From assembly GCA_029216955.1 (NCBI GenBank), contig JANAVB010029819.1, positions 30,934,086 to 30,998,085 on the forward strand: a DNA stretch of 64,000 bases. Direction: 5' to 3'. The notes beneath the pieces are model-generated. The model saw only the letters and a list, made by a program, of their open reading frames with translations. It did not search any database and was not told the DNA's origin. The DNA is from Iris pallida. Its lineage: Eukaryota; Streptophyta; Magnoliopsida; Asparagales; Iridaceae. How positions within the stretch are numbered: the first letter of the stretch is position 1; every line of letters begins with the position of its first letter. The translations under genes were made by a program, and so were the position numbers. Below, in pieces: positions 49,598-62,657 of this stretch.

Positions 49598-49599
49598 TT
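49541..49599. repeat. (TA)n followed by (GA)n
   Basis: The TA run (49541-49574) goes directly into GAGAGA (to 49599). It forms the left flank of a palindromic element split by a gypsy insertion. A matching TA run is at 58598-58640. Confidence 0.85.
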
Positions 49600-49674
49600 C
49601 GGATCGGGAGCCCCCAGCGGGACCCTCCAAAAGCCACCCTCTTACTGTACCGTTCGATCAAGGTGACACGTCCT
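49600..49674. repeat. Left arm of a (TA)n-flanked palindrome
   Basis: GGATCGGGAGCCCCCAGCGG followed by GACCCTCC pairs with the reverse complement of 58558-58590 (GGATCAAACGCCCCCAGCGG, then GAGCCCCC). Both arms point towards TA arrays, so together they look like one inverted-repeat element interrupted by 49675-58508. Confidence 0.5.
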
Positions 49675-52600
49675 TGTAACGCCCCTGTCCCAAAATACTT
49701 AGGACTAAGTACGTAGACATAGCAGCTGCATACATAGGAAGTATACTCCAATATATGGAATCCTCGTATGTATACATAAGCTGTAAATACAGTAAAACCA
49801 AGGTTAACTAATCTCATCCACAAAATAAAGGAATAAAAGATACCATATAATCAACTATGAAATGTCTTTATACAAGATGTTGGGCGGAGACAAATCCACT
49901 ACCAACTATTTTAAAAGAGAGAGAATTCATAACAAAATAAAGAGTTTGGCGAGCGAAGCGAAGACGATCAAAGTGCAATCATCCTCGAAGGAATAGAGAT
50001 GATCACGGCCACATCTAGAACACATGCAAAAGGCAAGAGCACACACTTGTAGAGATAATCAGGTCCTCAATGGGACGTAACAAGATACATAATATTATGT
50101 AATATAAAATGAATAAATACTGCTCAATAATAAGTCAATCGGATCATAACATTGTCCAATACCCACCTTTAAATTAGCGTACCATTCCCCCAACCAAACA
50201 AGGACAGGAGATGGCATACTAACCCACGCTGAAGTATCTTCCCAAGTCATGAATCCAATATCGTATCCGGACCCCAACAAGGTTCAATACCTTTTCATCG
50301 GAGTAGTAAGCCACACCTACAACCAAACAAGGACAAGATGTGTCGAACTAATCAGCGACAAGTTATTGTTCTAAGCCACAGTCAGATACAAGTACCCAAA
50401 CTAAGAGTACTCATACCTAACGGATAAGGGTGCCTGACCAATCTAAGTGAATACAGTTTTAAGAACACCCTCCAACGCATGGGCCCTGGCTAAATTGGGA
50501 TCGGCATGGTCCCTCTTGGGGCACCAGAGGCCCAATCAATAAGAGCATAACATTATGCATAACGTCAGTGGCCGTCAGTAATCATGGGTAATCTCACACC
50601 GTATCTCTAACGGAGTAACCGGATAATAAAAGGAAAGTGCATAGTAGCCCATACGCTAATAAATTATCCTCTCCGCCCCATGCCTACTGTGTTGTATCCA
50701 CAACACATAACCTCAATTAACCGCTAAGTCAAATTAATCATGCAAACACTATTAGCGGTTAATCCTATCGCACGGCTTATACGTACTGGTGGCCACCCAG
50801 TCACGTATGTTCGAGTTTTATATGTGACTCACAACAACGTGGTACAAATGTGTCAAGGCCTATGAATGCAACACACAAAGGTGGTCTCTGAAATCTAAGT
50901 TCAATGTGTAAAAAAATGAACATAGCAGGAAATAGACTAAACAGTAAAATTCTATCTAATTATGCCATGTATCACAATTTATTTTACAGAAAAATAAATA
51001 ATGAATAAATACATGAATATGAGCTAAAGTAAAATAAACAGCTAATGGCAAGGTATTTTGCCTGATGTGCCGCCTTGTGTGGTGCGATGATTTTACAAGT
51101 CCAGTTTTGTCCAATAGCTGGGGTCGAGGTGAAGGGGTCCGAATTTGCGAGGCGATAGGAATGAACGATTTGGTCATGATTAGGGGTAATCGAGGAAACT
51201 TTTGTGAAAATAAATGTAAATATCTTTTTATTAGTAAAAATAATTTTACGGTAATACTTGAAAATATTTTAGGTATTCTAATTTGAAAAATTATGTTTTA
51301 CTAGTCAAAATATATTTGATAAAAATAAAAACTAAAGAAAAACTGTTTTTAGACTAAAACCCAAAATTTGAAATCGTATAGATGGCTCTAACCTCTACTC
51401 CACATATAGTTTGAAATAGTAGTGTAAGGTTCAAAATAATAATTTTAATGACAGTAATGAGTATAAGATTTCCTAATCATGAACTAAATATTGCTAACAT
51501 GATTAATATTAATAATAATAACCATTATAACAATTTATACACTAATAATAGAAACTATACATTATATTATACTATATTCAAACCATAAAAGTAAGAATAA
51601 TGAAAATATAATAACCACAAACAGAAGTAAGGAAATAAGAATAATAAAAATATAATAACAAAAAAAAAGTAAAGTTATAAGAATAATAAAAATATAATAA
51701 CCACAAAACAGAAGTAAAGCAACACTGTACTGCTTTCCCATCGGCAACCCAATTAATAACCAAAGCTAGAGAGAGACTTAGGAGACTCAAAGAATTAGAA
51801 AAGAAGAAGAGGGAGCTTGGGAGGAGAGGGATAGGAACGAGGAAGCGGGGGATGGTGAAGGAAAGCTGAGCGAGGGAGTGAGAGGAGCGGTAGGCATAGA
51901 AGAAACGGAAAGGGTGTACAGGGGTCTGTCGGCCGCTGACGCTCGTTCGTTCGGGGCTTGCCGACGGTGCGTCGAAAGCTGACCGGTCTGGTGCTCGAGA
52001 CGAGGTACCGATCGTCCGTGCGGTCGGCCAGGGACGGCATTACGCGTTAGGGTTCACCGATGAACGTGCGTGTGGCGGGAGCTTCATCGACGAAATCCGG
52101 GTGACACCCGTCATGGAGTGGTCGAAGGAATGCCCGCATGAGACGTTGATGGCCGAGGCGGTTGCGGGGAACTCAGCGTGGGTTTGGGTGTCATGACGCA
52201 GTGGAACCACGGCTCTGAAGGAGGAGAAGGAGCGCAGCGGTCGGCCCCGGACTGGGACGATAACTAGGAGTCAGGTAAGAGGTTTTGATTTACTTGTCGG
52301 TTTTCTTTTGCTATTGACGGTGGTGGTTATGGGTTTTATGGGGGCGATGGTGAAGGGTGATGGTGCCGGTGACGGTGGGTTGTGTGGTGTTGGTAGGCTG
52401 TGTTTTGGATGGAGACGATGTGGTATCGTGGGGGTCGTCCTGGAAGGAAACAGTATTCGATGTTTGTCGAGGCCAGGGCAGGGTCGATGTCGGGGATGTG
52501 CGAGGTCCTGGCAAGGTGGCTGGAGGAGTCGGGAGTTGGTTGTTTTGGCCGAGGTGATATGATGATGGTGGTGACGGAGGTTGGTGGAAAGGAAGTCAGG

Positions 52601-52742
52601 TACGAAGGATGGTCGTGTCCGAGATTGTTGAGCACGGAAAATGTGTATTTGTATTGGACAAAAATATAGTCGATGGGAGGGCACGGATATGGTACACGAA
52701 TGATGGGGTTGTGGAATTGATGGGAAAAATCATGGAGCCTCT

Positions 52743-52750
52743 CCTTATAT
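52743..52750 (-). promoter_or_regulatory. TATA box of LTR copy C
   Basis: The minus strand reads GATATAAGGAGAGGCTCC. The partner has TATATAAGGAGAGGCTCC at 57874-57882, preserved in both LTRs. Confidence 0.5.
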
Positions 52751-52889
52751 CGGAGGTGGAGACTCCTATTGGGATAAGGATTAGGATTGTTTAAATCCTC
52801 CATTAGATAAATACTATATTGATTCAAAACGGTTATAAAAATTACTTTATCATATTCAAATCAAAGGTAGATAAATCTATTTGAATTAA

Positions 52890-53048
52890 GAGTAATGCTA
52901 CAGTTACAACCAAATGTTTACAACCCTCTTACAACCACTCACCCATTTTCTTACATGTGGGCCAGGTGGTGGCTTGGCCCACATGTCAGCAAATGGGTGA
53001 AGGTTGTAAGAGGGTTGTAAACATTTAGTTGTAAACTTAGCATTATTG
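52890..53048. mobile_element. 159-bp MITE with 9-bp target-site duplication
   Basis: Its ends GAGTAATGCTACAGTTACAA and (inward) CAATAATGCTAAGTTTACAA form inverted repeats continuing through AAATGTTTACAACCCTCTTACAACC. The centre is a second palindrome, ACATGTGGGCC...GGCCCACATGT. TTGAATTAA occurs at 52881-52889 and 53049-53057, but only once at the homologous site in the partner LTR (58011-58019). A 9-bp duplication suggests the Mutator superfamily. Confidence 0.9.
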
Positions 53049-53540
53049 TTGAATTAAAGGCTTGTCAATGAAATCTTTTTCAACATAAATCATCATAATT
53101 AAGTAAATGTTAAATCAAACAAGATTTCAATTAACTTTTTGAAAATAATAAAATAATGTTATAATTAATTTCGAAAATCATAACAATTATATGAATTAAA
53201 TTCATGTATCTTTCATAATTCTAGAATAATTATATAAAACTTACTTTCTAACTTACCAATTAACTAAAATAGCCTTTTCATAAATAAATAAATAAAATTT
53301 TGGAAATTTTGCAATGCAATGCTTCGTGCAACTTTTAGCAATAAAAAAATAGATAAAAATATTTATCACCTATTATTTGAAAGCTATATTTCTATATAAT
53401 AAAAAATATTTTTCTAAAAATATGTACCTCGCACATATTCACACTCAACGAGCAAATACAAAAATGCAAATTCATATGCGACATACAAATACGAAGTACA
53501 AATTTATAAAAAAGCGTAGTAGAAATTTAGGGGGTTTACA

Positions 53541-54806
53541 TCCTACCCAACTTACAAGAATTTTGTCCTCGAAATTAAGAATGATTAGGGGTGGGGAGAA
53601 GGTACAAGAGTACAACGATACAAAAATATGATCAAATTGTTGGGCGAGACGAAGAAATGACGTTTAACACAAACATGCCTTTAGAAAGTCGTGATTTAGA
53701 TAATAAATCAAGGATATGGCTAAATAATGCAAGACTTTAAGTAGATCAAGATTTAAACACGAAATAGAGAATAAGAAATTAAGAGAAATCGATTTGGAAA
53801 TATGATTTCCATGAGAAAGAGAATTGCGTGGTAGATGTCTAGGTTGAGGTACAATTATGGAAAACACTTCTAATCATTTTTGGGTTTCCAAACGATTAGG
53901 AAGTCGTGATAGACGATATAAGGTCGGAGGAAAGGACGAATACTTTAAGATGAGGATATAATTACGGGTTGGTCGATGGTTTAGCTACACTCATGTATAT
54001 ACAATTATCATGGGTATAGGAGAAAATAAGTGTTTTGCTTTCTAAAATAAATGAAAGACAATAAACTGTAAAGAGTTCAAGAAAAATACTAGTGAGTGCT
54101 AATACGTGGTTCAAAGACGATTGGAAAATTTCAAAAAGAATTGCCAAGACAATCGTGGATGAGTTTCTAGAGGCCAAGTTTAACTATGTCTCCATCCACG
54201 CAGAACAATATATGAAAAGTGAACCGAAGTGCACTCGGTTGATCAGACATCATGCATCGGTTCTGATTAGACAATATGTTAGTGACCGCGCGCTCAATAG
54301 CATGTGTTTTGAACAAGTTTGATAACGGTTAAACTTGCAAAATTAGGCTATAGTAGCAACATTTAGTCAAGATGATAAAAATATAGGCACGTGAGATTAT
54401 GATTGAAAAGGAGTAGAATTAGTTCGAACTTCATAAGAATCTAGGTACCTATATGGTCATCCTACGGTCTACTTGTCTAAGACTTGGTTAAGGTCATAAG
54501 GATGGTTAGGTCGTAAGGCATTTTACCCAACTTATAAGAGTTAAAATAATGGTGTTTTGAATCATGTCTAGCTAGTAGGGGTCACCTTTCAAACCTCTAG
54601 CAAGTACGAAGGGAAGATAAGAATAATGATAGAAGGAATCAAGCAAGATGCAATCGATGAGTCAAAGCAGTTGTTAGAAAATAGAATGGAGAAAAGAGGT
54701 CAAGTATGTGGATGAGATCCTAGACTCTAATCGTATACGAAGCTTGCTTGGAATGGTAAAGTAACCAAACATTTTATCTTGACCTGCATGGGCCACCACA
54801 AAAATA
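53541..54806 (-). other. Non-coding internal region of the second LTR pair
   Basis: A polypurine tract with TTTCGAGGACAAAATTCTTG and TTGGGTAGGA lies beside 53541 on the minus strand. At the other end TGGTGGCCCATGCAGGTCA (54780-54798) stands at the primer-site position. It is nearly identical to the sequence at 24196-24214 and unlike the initiator-Met site. No gag or pol motif. A 76-codon plus-strand frame (54092) is probably chance. Confidence 0.6.
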
Positions 54807-57800
54807 TGTAACGCCCAGTTCCAAAATACTTTGGACTAAGTGCGTAGACATGCCAGCTGCATAAATATGAAGTACACTCCAATATATGAAATCCTCGTAT
54901 GTATACATAAGCTGTAAATACAGTAAAAATAAGGCTAACTAATCTCATCCACAAAATAAGGAATAAAAGATACCATACAATCAACTATAAAATATCTTTT
55001 TACAAGATGTTGGGCGGAGATAAATCTACTACCAACTATTTTAAAAGAGAGAGAATTCATAACAAAAGAAAGAGTTTGGCGAGCGAAGCGAAGACGATCA
55101 TAGTGCAATCATCCTCGAAGAAATAGAGATGATCACGGCCACGGCTAGAACACCTGCGAAAGATAAGAGCACACACCTGGAGAGATAACCAGCTCCTCAG
55201 AGGAACGTAACAAGATACATAATATCATGCCATATAAACTGAATAAATACTGCTCAATAGAAAGTTAATCGGATCATAACATGGTCCAATACCCACCTTT
55301 GAATTAGCGTACCATCCCCCCAACCAAACAAGGACAGGAGATGGCACACTAACCTATGCTGAAGTATCTTTCCAAGTCATGAATCCAATACGGTATCCGA
55401 ACCCTAACAAGGTTCAATACCTTCTCATCGGTGTAGTAAGCTACACCTACAACCACACAGGGACAAGATACGGTGAACTAATCTACGACAAGTTATTATT
55501 CCAAGCCACGGGTCAGATAAAAGTACCCAAACCAAGAGCACTCATACCTAATGGATAAGGGTGCCAAACTAATCTAAGTGAATGCAGTTTTAAGAACACC
55601 CTCCAACGCATGGGCCCTGGCTAAAATGGGATCGACATGGTCCTCCCTTGGGGCACCAGAGGCCCAATCAATAAGAGCATAACATTCTGCAGAACGTCAG
55701 TGGCCGTCAGTAATCATGGGTTATCTTACACCGTAACTCCAACGGAGCATCCGAATCACAAAAGGGATGAGCATAGTACCCCATATGCTAAGGAATTGTC
55801 CTCTCCGTCCCATGCCTACTGTGTTGTATCCACAACACATAACCTCTATTAACCGCAAAGTAATCATGCAAACACTATTAGCAGTTAATCCTATCGCACG
55901 GCTTATACGTACTGGTGGCTAGCCAGTCACGCATGTCCGAGTTCTATATCCGACTCACAACAACGTAGTACAAATGTGTCAAGGCATATGAATGCAACAC
56001 ACAAAGGTGGTCCCTTAAATATAAGTTCAATGTGTAAAAAAATATACATAGCATGAAATAGAGTGAACAGTAAAATTCTATCTAATTATGCCATGTATCA
56101 CAGTTTATTTTACAGAAAAATAAATAATGAATAAATGCAAGAATATGAGCTAAAGTAAAATAAACAGCTAATGGCAAGGTATCTTGCCTGATGTGCCGCC
56201 TAGTGTGGTGCGATGATTTGCTAAGTCCAGTTTTGTCCAATAGCCGGGGTCGAGGTGAAGGGGTCCTAATTCGCGAGGTGATAGGAATAAACGATTTGGT
56301 CATGATTGGGGGTAATCGAGGTAACTTTTGTGAAAATAAATGTAAATATCTTTTTATTAGTAAAAATAATTTTTTGGTAATACTTGAAAATATTTTAGGT
56401 TTTCTAATTTGAAAATTTATGTTTTACTAGTCAAAATATATTTGATAAAAATAAAAACTAAAGAAAAAATGTTTTTAGGCTAAAACCCAAATTTTGAAAT
56501 CGTATAGATGGCTCTAACCCCTACTCCAAATATAGTTTGAAAATAGTAGTGTGAGGCTCAAAATAATAATTTTAATAATAGTAATGAGTATAACATTTAC
56601 TAATGATGAACTAAATATTGATAACAGGATTAATATTAATAATAATAACCATTATAACAATTTATACACAAATAATAGAAACTATACTTTTTATTATACT
56701 ATATTGAAATCATAAAAGTAAGAATAATAAAAATATAATAACCACAAACAGAAGTAAGGAAATAAGAATAATAAAAATATAATAACCAAAAAAAGAAGTA
56801 AAGAAATAAGAATAATAAAAATATAATAACACTAAAACAGAAGTAAAGCAGCACTTTGTTGCTTTCCCCTCGGCAACCCAATTAATAACCAACGGTAGAG
56901 AGAGAGACTTGGGAGACTCAAAGAATTAGAAAATAAGAAGAGGAAGCTTGAGAGGAGAGGGATGGGAACGAGGAAGAGGGGTATGGTGAAGGAAAGTTGA
57001 GCGATGGAGTGAGAGGAGCGGTAGGCATAGAAGAAGCGAGAAGGGTGTACAGGGGTCTGTCGGCCGTCGGAGCTCGGTCGCTCGGGGCTTGGCGACGGTG
57101 CGTCGGGAGCTGACCTGTCCGATGCTCGAGACGAGGTGCCGCTCGTCCGCACGGTGGACCAGGAACCGTGCTACGCGCTGGGGTTCACCGATGAACGTGC
57201 GTATGGCGGGAGCTTCATCGGCGGAAGCTGGGTGACACCCGTCAAGGAGTGGTCGAAGGAATGCCCCCTAGAGCCGTTGATGGCCGGGGCTGTTGTGGGG
57301 AACTCAGTACGGGTTTAGGTGTTGTAACGCAGTAGAACCACGACTCTGAAGGAGTAGGAGGAGCACGGCGGTCGGCCCCAGACTGGGATGTCAACTGGGA
57401 GTCAGGTAAGAGGTTTTGATTTACTTGGGGGTTTTCTTTTGCTATTGACGGTGGTGGTTATGGGGTTTATGGTGGCGGTGGTGAAGGGTGATGGTGCCGG
57501 TGACGATGGATTGTGTGGTGTTGGTAGGCTGTGTTTTGGATGGAGATAATTTGGTGTCGCGGGGGTCGTCCTGGGAGGAAACAATAATCGATGTTTGTCG
57601 AGGCTAGGGCAGGGTTGATGTCGGGGAGGTACGAAGTCCTGGCGAGGTGGCTGGAGGAGTCGGGAGTCGGTTGTTTTAGCCGAGGTGATATGATGATGGT
57701 GGTGACGGAGATTGGTAGTAGGGAAGTCGGGTACGGAGGATGGTGGTGTCCGGGATTATCGGGCACAGGAAATGTGTATTTGTGTTGGACAAAAATATAG

Positions 57801-58508
57801 TGGATGGGAGGGCACGGACACGGTGCACAAATGATGGGGTTGTGGAATTGATGGGAAAAATCATGGAGCCTCTCCTTATATAGGAGGTGGAGACTCCTAT
57901 TGGGATAAGGATTAGGATTGTTTAAATACTCCATTACATAAATACTATATTGACACAAAACGGTTTCAAAATTACTTTATCAAATTCAAATCAAAGGTAG
58001 ATAAATCTATTTGAATTAAAGGCTTGTCAATGAAATCTTTTTCAACATAAATCATCAAAATTAACTAAATATTAAATCAAACAAGATTTCAATTAACTTT
58101 TTTAAAATAATAAAATAATGTTAATAATTTCGAAAATCATAATAATTGTATGAATTAAATTCATGTATCTTTCATAAATCTAGAATAATTATATAAAACT
58201 TACTTTCTAAATTACCAATTAACTAAAATACCCTTTTCATAATAAATAAATAAAATTTTGGAAATTTTGCAATGCGATACTTCGTACAACTTTTAGCAAT
58301 AAATAAAAAGATAAAAATATTTATCACCTATCATTTAAAAGCTTTATTTCTATATAATAAAAATGTTTTTCTAAAAATATGTACCTCGTACATATTCGCA
58401 CTCGACGAGCAAATACAAAAATGCAAATTCGCACACGACGTACAAATACGAAGTACAAATTAAATACCAATTTATAAAAAAATATAGTAAAAATTTAGGG
58501 GATTTACA
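54807..58508 (-). repeat. 5' LTR (copy D)
   Basis: It runs TGTAACGCCCAGTTCC...GGGGATTTACA on the plus strand. It is the partner of 49675-53540 and lacks the MITE. It contains a GC-rich leader zone at 56900-57700 and a TATA box at 57874. No genes; frames on either strand (for example 57467-57958) are mirrored in copy C as LTR sequence. Confidence 0.88.
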
Positions 58509-58593
58509 GCGGGCCCCACGCAGCCCGCTCAATCCAACAGTGCACTAGGGGGGCTGGTAGGGGGCTCCCGCTGGGGGCGTTTGATCCAGATTC

Positions 58594-58640
<47 letters not shown>
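58509..58640. repeat. Right arm of the split palindrome and (TA)n
   Basis: GCGGGCCCCACGC... is followed by GGGGGCTCCCGCTGGGGGCG, TTTGATCCAG and TA (58598-58640). This is the mirror image of the left arm at 49600-49674. Confidence 0.5.
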
Positions 58641-58651
<11 letters not shown>

Positions 58652-58699
58652 ATTTTATTTGTTCATTTATTTTATTTTGATTTATTATTTATTTTATTT

Positions 58700-59946
58700 T
58701 ACTTTTTTTTTGAGTTCCTCTTGGAGAACTCCCCGCAAGCGATTCTATTGGCGTGGTCGTTCCCCTCCGGTGGTGGAGCCCCTCGGCACAGGTAAGGCTC
58801 CTCCCTGCCTTCCATCGGTGGCTGCTGGCTTCCCCGGCATTCCGTGTGGTGGATTCCCTTACTCCGTCCTCCTCTCCGGGCTGTCTCCCCCCGACTTCTT
58901 GTCTTCTCCGGCATTCTGTTCTCGTCGGCGGCCTCTTCTCTCTGCGGTGGTGTTCTCCGGACGTTGAGCTTCATTCCCCGGCGGTCCCCGTCCCTGCGGC
59001 AGCATCCCTCCTCCGTTGAGCTTCGTCTCCCTCGAAAAGCTCGATCCCCGCCATGGCCGAGGACCCCTCGGCCGACTCCGCCTCGACCGCCCCCCTCGTC
59101 CGTGGGTGGTCTCCCCATCCTCGTCCGTCTCGGCACCGTGGTCCCCGGATCAGCTTGCCTTGGTCGGTCTGGGGGCTCCTCCCCCCCGGGCCCGGCGTTG
59201 GCTTTTCGACCACGTCTTCTCTGCCTTGGCTAGACATGGACGCCCTTCTCCTCTCTCATGTAGCCGGTGTTGCCTCCTGTCGGCCGGTCGCTCTCCTTCA
59301 GCTGCTCCCGGTGGCGCCTCCACTGCTTGCCCCCCTTATTGCCCGCCCATCACTCCCCTCCATGTTTGAATTCAAACTCCAGATCCCTGTCCACCCTCAT
59401 CACCTCCTAATTTTTGAATTCAAATTTGAATTTCCCCCATTTCTCCTCTACAGGTGGCACATGCCACGCTGCACCTATCTAGGTTGTGCCACCTCTGCTT
59501 GTGCGCCCTATTCGGTGCCACTTGGGCACGCCCCTGCCCTATCGATCAGCGCACTCACTGCAGCCTGGGGTTGGCGCCATCACGCCCCCTGAGTCCCCTC
59601 TTGCTGGCGCCCCCCGTATCCTGTGGCCCATCCTACTGGCGCTCTTTTGGGTGCCCAACTCCCCACTTGTTCCCGTGGTTGTGGCCTTTTGGGCGGCCAG
59701 CTCCCTGCACAAGGTGTGCTCCCCTTCCCTGGTCCGGGTGGCGCACACTCCCTCCTCGAGATGCCTGTTTACAGTTCGCTCATAACTGTGCACCTCGCGC
59801 CCCTTCCGGTCCTTCCTGCTTATTTGTTGGCATTCGTGCCATTTCTCTCACCCTCGGTCTCCGTCGGCGATCGCCCTTTGAATCACCTTCATCTCCTAGC
59901 GTCTTCTTCGTCTACAGTGGATGACACCCCACATCCCAGCCTAGCC
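58700..59946 (+). pseudogene. GC-rich 5' part of a LINE-like element (ORF1 start?)
   Basis: A T-rich run gives way to GC-rich sequence with CCCCTCCGGTGGTGG, also seen at the start of the LINE at 41059. A Kozak-like GCCATGGCC at about 59053 opens a 179-codon Pro/Ser-rich frame (MAEDPSADSAS...), comparable in composition and position to the ORF1 start at 41169. There is no conserved domain, because a copia LTR interrupts it at 59947. A host GC-rich exon is the alternative. Confidence 0.35.
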
Positions 59947-60973
59947 TGTTGGCCTATTAGTCATGGTCCAACATGATTTTAATAATTGATCAAACTCTGT
60001 CTCGATATAAGGGCTACTAATGTTTATTTGGACTCTTGGACAATTGCCAGAGAAATGCTACCCATTCTTTTCAAGACCGAAGCTGTGTTTGCCACTCGGG
60101 TCTGTATTTCCTTTATGCAATATTTTTTATATTTCTTGAGTCTAGGAATACATTGTACACAGAGTCGTACTAGTAAATAAGATACCCTAATAATATTTTC
60201 AAAATATCCCATATTTTGAAAAACAGTCCCTATTTACAAAAAGCTCTTAACTAGAATGTCAAAATTCCCAAAAATCATTTCCGCAAAAACCTAACAAAAT
60301 CCTAACAGAACTCGGTCCGAGTTCGGCCAGAGTTCGGCTAGTGAATGTTGCTTTTTGAACTTGGTCCTCCTGCAGTTACGGATCTTGCCGAGATTTTCTC
60401 ATAGAGTTATGTCCGAATTCTAACAGAGTTTTGCCTTTGAAAAAGCTATAAATAGAGAAGAATTTCGATCATTTCAACTCACTTATTCACTTTTATCTCT
60501 TCTCTCTAAAGCCTACTGCTCTCTTTCAAAGTGTTCTAAGCTTTAATTTTTAAATCGCAAGCCAGTTACAATCCTCTAGACGATTTGCCAGTACGATACG
60601 GTCTAGAAGCTTCAGAGCAAGTGTAATCAGAGGCTTGATTGAAGAAAGACACTTCACAAATGAAGTTGGTCGAGTACTTCGGATCAAAGCTCGCATTTGT
60701 AGAAGTTGCAAGGACTTCGTATGAAAATTTGCGGTATTTTTCAATAGTGGATTCAACTGGAAGCTAGAGTTCTTTCGACTGGAATAGTCCTCAAAAGAAG
60801 GAAACCAGTATACATCGTCGTCTTTGCGTTTGCTTTCTATTCTCTGCTTTTACATTTATTTACTTGTGATATTTCTCTGTGATCTTGCTGCTAACCTTTT
60901 AAATTAGCAATATTCCGCCGCCTACTCTATCCACCCCCCTCTAGAGTATTATGCTTTATGATTCATTGCTACA
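59947..60973 (+). repeat. 5' LTR of the plus-strand copia element (1027 bp)
   Basis: TGTTGGCCTATTAGTC...GATTCATTGCTACA. GAGTTCGG-type repeats (60308-60340) precede TATAAATA (60447-60454) by about 110 bases. Start and end agree with the LTR at 37756-38794. Confidence 0.88.
60447..60454 (+). promoter_or_regulatory. TATA box of the copia LTR
   Basis: GCTATAAATAGAGAAG is an intact plant-type TATA box, followed by a CT-rich start region (60485-60530). Confidence 0.65.
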
Positions 60974-60987
60974 ATTGGTATCAGAGC
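60974..60987 (+). promoter_or_regulatory. Primer-binding site (initiator Met-tRNA)
   Basis: ATTGGTATCAGAGC follows the LTR after its CA end. TGGTATCAGAGC is complementary to the 3' end of plant initiator Met-tRNA. Confidence 0.9.
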
Positions 60988-61069
60988 AGGTTATACAGGT
61001 AAAGCAAGGTAACATTGTAGTTATATATTTTTATTATTCTTAGTTGTTATATAGATCACAGCATAACAC

Positions 61070-62580
61070 ATGGCAACTGTAAAGTTCACAAGTGAAGGCC
61101 AAGCCACAAAAAGACCTCCACTGTTTGACGGTACAAATTACAGCTATTAGAAAATACGGATGAGTTTCATCTTAAAATCTCTAGATTTTGACTTATGGTC
61201 TATAGTTATTGATGTCTACGAAAAGCCTCCTCGTTTTCTAATTGAAGATATTTTGGTTGAAAAACCCCATGATAAATATACTGAGGATGAAAAAAAAAGC
61301 CAGACTTGACGCACGTGCTATTAACGCTTTATTTTGTGCTTTAAATATGACTGAATTTAACAGGGTGTCTATATGCACAACATCAAATAAAGTGTGAAAA
61401 CTTCTCGAAGTAACCCACAAAGGAACAACACAAGTCAAGGAGTCAAAGATCGACAGACTTACTCAGGAGTATGAGGCATTCAAGATGAAGCCAAACGAAT
61501 CTGTCACCCAGATGTTTACGAGATTCCTGGATATTGTAAATCCTCTGTCATTATTAGGCAAGGAGTACGGTAACCATAAGAAGATTCATAAACTACTGCG
61601 AGCTCTCACAAAGAACTGGATTCCAATGGCTAAAACAATCATTGAAAGGAACGACCTTACAACAATATCTATTGAAACACTCATGGGTATGCTACTCACT
61701 CACAAGCTGGAACTTCAATACTCTGAAGATTTTACACCAAATGAGAAGTCAGAGAAGTTGATCGCTTTCAAAGCTCAACATAGAAGAACTGTTCAAGGTA
61801 ATTCCGACGAAAGTGACTCTGACACTGAGGACCAAGCTCTTCTAGTGAGAAAATTTAAGAAGTTCATGAGATTCAACAGAAGAACGAAGAACTACAATAG
61901 CAACAGCAATAATAATAACAACGAAGAAGATCCTATCTACTATGGCTGTAAAAAAAAGGACACATAATAAAGGACTATCCAACAACATCATCATTAACCA
62001 GGAAGAACAGCAAATATGACAAAGGCTACCTGAAGAAAACTACATCCCGAAGATATGCCAATACATGCATATGGCATGAAAGTGAAGCCAGCGACTCAGA
62101 AGATGAGCAATCAGATGAGGCTGTAAATATATGTTTGATGGCTTACGATCAGGTAACCACTAACCCCCTGTTTGATACTTATGATGATTTTACCTTTGAG
62201 CAACTAGGAGAAGCCTTTACTGACCTCTTAGGGGATTACAGAAGACTACGTAGTAAATACCTGACCTCTAAGAAGGTACTCAAAGAGTACAAAGGTGAAA
62301 TAGGAAGACTTACCGACCTACTAGATGAGGATAGAAGTAGTAATATTTCTAGTGAGGTAGGTGAGCTTTCTTTTGTTAAGCTGTTATTACACAAGACCCA
62401 AAGACTATCTGAAGAGAAGGACAAGACCATTACCCAATTAGAGGAAGACTTACTTAAAGAGAAGAAAAGTCTCCAACAAGCTTTTGTTAGAAATGATGCA
62501 CTCACTGCTAAATATAGCTTCTTACATGACACCTCCAAAAAGTTGAAAATTAGGTTAGAAAAATAGCCTAAAGTTGCTGC
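61070..62580 (+). pseudogene. Copia gag (broken)
   Basis: The ATG at 61070 opens MATVKFTSEGQATKRPPLFD. An in-frame TAG at 61148 replaces a conserved Trp codon, and a frame change lies in an A run near 61293. The UBN2-type capsid block is best seen at 61485-61967 (SVTQMFTRFLDIVNPLSLLG, LLRALTKNWIPMAKTIIE). A coiled-coil region follows at 62135-62566 (LRSKYLTSKKVLKEYKGEIG, LSEEKDKTITQLEEDLLKEK). The structural protein packages element RNA. Confidence 0.85.
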
Positions 62581-62657
62581 TTCCTATCCTAACATGTGTC
62601 ATTTACTGAATCATCGGAACACGGTCAAACCCAACTCTTTCAGACCTAACCAAATCT

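Larger units (their letters stand above)
49675..53540 (-). repeat. 3' LTR (copy C), carrying a MITE
   Basis: It runs TGTAACGCCCCTGTCCC...GGGGGTTTACA on the plus strand. Without the 159-bp MITE and one 9-bp duplication its length is 3698, against 3702 for the partner. It aligns with 54807-58508 throughout. A minus-strand TATA box (ATATAAGGAGAGG) is at about 52740-52750, followed by a GC-rich leader in the 51800-52700 zone. Confidence 0.88.
49675..58508 (-). mobile_element. Second coding-deficient gypsy element with two LTRs
   Basis: Two homologous minus-strand LTRs (49675-53540 and 54807-58508) flank about 1.27 kb without retroelement genes. It has TGTAAC...TTTACA termini and the usual polypurine tract. 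The flanking pentamers, GTCCT (left) and GCGGG (right), do not match, so either the TSD has decayed or the copy is a recombinant. It lies within a palindromic TA-flanked element. Confidence 0.82.

Noticed and set aside
54092..54322. 76-codon plus-strand frame with protein-like composition
   Set aside because: It lies antisense in the internal region of a non-coding LTR pair and has no counterpart in the related element at 23631-24222; no motif recognised.
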